64,000 bases of DNA from Antilocapra americana. Its lineage: Eukaryota > Chordata > Mammalia > Artiodactyla > Antilocapridae. The stretch is from the NCBI GenBank assembly GCA_007570785.1, contig ML664161.1:15776861-15840860 (forward strand), read 5' to 3'. Positions 60,697-64,000 of this stretch are shown here, in pieces; position 1 is the stretch's first letter, and every line of letters begins with the position of its first letter. The translations under genes and the position numbers were made by a program. The notes under the pieces are model-generated. The model searched no databases and was not told the DNA's origin. It worked only from the letters and a program-made list of their open reading frames with translations.

Positions 60697-61481
60697 AAAA
60701 CTAAATAATAATATTAGTAAGTAGAATTAATAAGTTTATTTTTTACACTATATTTAATTTGAGAGACTGATGAATTTGAGAGGACCAATGCTATTCTTTT
60801 AGGTTTTATATAGTTAATCTTTGGGGATCTGACTACATGTATATGGGTAAGCTGAGTAATAGTTTACAGTTATAACAATAGTTATGTCATTATTCAGATA
60901 CAAACATTTCATTTGGTGATGATTTAATTGTGCCATGAGGTAAGATATAATAATGTTTCAGGTGTTTTACAAAAAACGCATTATGTGCTTTTTCTGGATA
61001 GCTCCAGTTCTGTAGTGGAAATAAATACTTTAATAGTCAATGGGAATTTTAAATAACATGAAACTTGCCCAAAAGGCTTTTCATGTGCCATACTTTTCAG
61101 AAAAGGGCTTGTTGTATTTGAATAGGCAGTGTTAGCAATAAAGTAAATGTTCTTTGTCAAAAAAAAAAATTGGCAGTTACACTAACACCCACATATGGGG
61201 CATTTAATGATTTTTACCCCTTTCTAAACAGTGGCACCAGAAGGAATTAAACATTTCAAAATCCATGATCTATAGTTAATTAAGATGTACTGTTAATACT
61301 TCTCTACTCTATTTTTCTATTCATTAAAATAAATACCTATAAGAAGCAGCCATATTTGTACCAAGCATGTGTCAAGTACTGATTTACAATACCAAGTAAG
61401 ACATGGTCTTGGCTTTTAGTTTGCTTACATTCTATTAGGGCTTGTGGGTAAGAAAATAGATTTTTGTAATGTGTACAGTAG

Positions 61482-61701
61482 TGCTATGTGTGTATGTGCT
61501 TAGTCACTCAGTTGTGTCCAACTCTGTGTGACCACATGGACTGTAACCCGCCCAAGCTCCTCTGTCCATGGAATTTCCCAGGCAAAAATACTGGAGCGAG
61601 TTTTCATTTCCTTCTCCAGGGGATCTTCCAGACCTGGGGATCGAACCTGTGTCTCCTTCATTGGCAGGCTAATTCTTCACCTACTTACTGAGCAATTGGG
61701 G
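61482..61701 (-). mobile_element. Bov-tA SINE with 11-base TSD
   Basis: 'gtgcttagtcactcagttgt' to 'tactgagcaattgggg'. The flanks GTGTACAGTAG at 61471-61481 and 61702-61712 are identical. Confidence 0.95.
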
Positions 61702-61817
61702 GTGTACAGTAGCATTTATATTAAAAGTCTCTATCCTGATTATCATTTTAAAGTTCAAACCAATGCATTTTAATATTTTTTAAAACATATTTCATAATTA
61801 TTAGTCTCCTCTCTTCA

Positions 61818-61841
61818 TGTGTGTGTGTGTGTGTGTGTGTG
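61818..61841 (+). repeat. (GT)n microsatellite
   Basis: Twelve TG units, then a T tract. Intronic. Confidence 0.93.
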
Positions 61842-62291
61842 ATTTTTTTTTAAGAAATGTTTCTCAAGAAACATTGGGACAAAAGAACAAGTGGGCAGCA
61901 GCTCTTAAATTTGGCATCAGTATGACTTAATAGGTTGAATGACAGAGGCTTTCTAAATAATGTTGCTTTTTCCTTCAACAAGTACAGTGTTTTCTTAATG
62001 AGTATCTCCTGATCCTTATTTTTAATTCTTTCTTTTTTTTTTTTCCAGTTGAAGGCAAAACTATAGTCTCAAAAGCTGACCTTGATTTTTCTTTTCTTTT
62101 ATACAATTTATATGCCAGGAGGTACTTGGCTTATCTGTGCTATAACCTAACTCCCAAATGTTAGTATTTTAAATGCTACAAATATAGCAACTGCTAAAAA
62201 CAAAATCTATAACATTTGATTTCTTTAATCACCTTTGCAGATTAGTATGTAAATTCTCTCACAGTACTCTTGCATTTTGCTTTTAAAATGA

Positions 62292-63234
<943 letters not shown>

Positions 63235-63320
63235 ATTTATGTTCGAACAGGTATCTACCATGGAGGAGAACCCTTATGTGATAATGTGAACACTCAAAGA
63301 GTACCTTGTTCCAATCCCAG
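63235..63320 (+). CDS. PIK3CA: PIK3CA exon 6: residues 354-381 and two bases of codon 382
   Basis: 86 bases from after CCCTTAG to CCCAG|GTAAGG. It encodes IYVRTGIYHGGEPLCDNVNT then QRVPCSNP, part of the C2 domain that docks on membrane lipid and on p85. It is too short to show as an independent open frame and was found by joining the splice sites. It starts in phase 0 and leaves in phase 2, with the arginine 382 codon completed outside the window. The length is that of the human exon (c.1060-1145, from memory). Confidence 0.97.
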
Positions 63321-64000
63321 GTAAGGAAGTATATGAATTTATATTTTTCTCAAGTCATATTAGTGCTTAATGGTATAATAAGTAAAAGTAGCATATTTTA
63401 CATTATTAGTTTTATGCAAATCATATATAATTCCCAGATGTTTAATATAGAACATAAGGACATTCCATCAAATAAGTATCCTCATTCCAGGATCACTTTA
63501 TTTATTTTCTCTAAAATGTTATTGGAACAGTTTTTATGATTCTCCCTTTCATTGTGTCGAGGAGAAAACAGAATGTGGTTATAGTTTTGTGCTGATGATT
63601 CCTTACAGTAGATCTAAAAACCTTGCATTTTATTCCTTTTTAAACTCAATTTCCATTAAGAAGTGGGAGTTGGCAAATAACTTCAAAGCTGTACTACTCT
63701 GAAGCAGTTTCCTTTACAACACTCCCAAGAATACATGTTTATGACATTCAAGTAAAGAATCTTCGGGAACAAATCAATTTCTTAGTGGGAGGGGGAGTTA
63801 TTGGAAACATTTAAAAATTGTTACTGCCTAGATAAAATGAAGAAATAAAAAAGGTAGTATAATTCAGCAGCTTTCCATCTTGTCATTTCTTTGCCTTTCT
63901 TTATAGAATTATTTGGGAATAAAAGTTTATTCCTGAATATAGTAGTATTTTAAGAGAACTCAAATTGGTTTTAAATGTTAAAGTTGACTTTTTAGACTAG
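63321..64000 (+). other. PIK3CA: PIK3CA intron 6, partial
   Basis: Starts GTAAGGAAG. No acceptor that continues the phase-2 frame and no repeat was recognised before the window ends. Confidence 0.8.

Overview
The window is nuclear DNA from a ruminant, most likely a bovid such as cattle, sheep or goat. The evidence is the repeat content: many tRNA-Glu-headed Bov-tA SINEs, three Bov-A2 dimers, seven BovB (RTE) LINE fragments whose 3' tails are short GAACT repeats, and two L1 3' fragments that look young. The species cannot be fixed from sequence reading alone. There is no operon, plasmid, phage or CRISPR.

The only host gene I can support is the 5' third of PIK3CA (p110-alpha, the catalytic subunit of class IA PI 3-kinase), on the plus strand. 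Positions 1 to about 4400 are upstream intergenic DNA with an old L1, a BovB fragment and a cluster of Bov-tA SINEs. A CpG island (about 4380-5560) holds the promoter and untranslated exon 1, which ends at a GTGAGT donor after base 5034. Intron 1 runs from 5035 to 57403 (52.4 kb) and is almost entirely transposon debris separated by AT-rich single-copy sequence. Five further exons follow: 57404-57831 (start codon at 57480), 58332-58541, 60233-60483, 62343-62588 and 63235-63320. They join in frame to encode residues 1-381 plus two bases of codon 382. This covers the adaptor-binding domain, the linker, the Ras-binding domain and the start of the C2 domain; the rest of the gene lies beyond the window.

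The repeats fall into age layers. The oldest are MIR, L2 and hAT-Charlie (MER5/MER20-like) relics, then decayed L1M pieces, then BovB, Bov-tA, Bov-A2 and ruminant L1 insertions. Several younger insertions still have target-site duplications that can be read directly: Bov-A2 at 27571 and 59606, Bov-tA at 21996, 26861, 56620, 57042 and 61482, and L1 at 45262 and 51084. Many apparent ORFs are translations of these repeats or of the GC-rich promoter.

I found no undescribed biological system. The observations most worth checking are an upstream ORF that spans the exon 1/exon 2 junction of PIK3CA, an uninterrupted (GCC)10 tract just before it, recent SINE insertions close to coding exons, and an unassigned LTR-like insertion inside an old L1.
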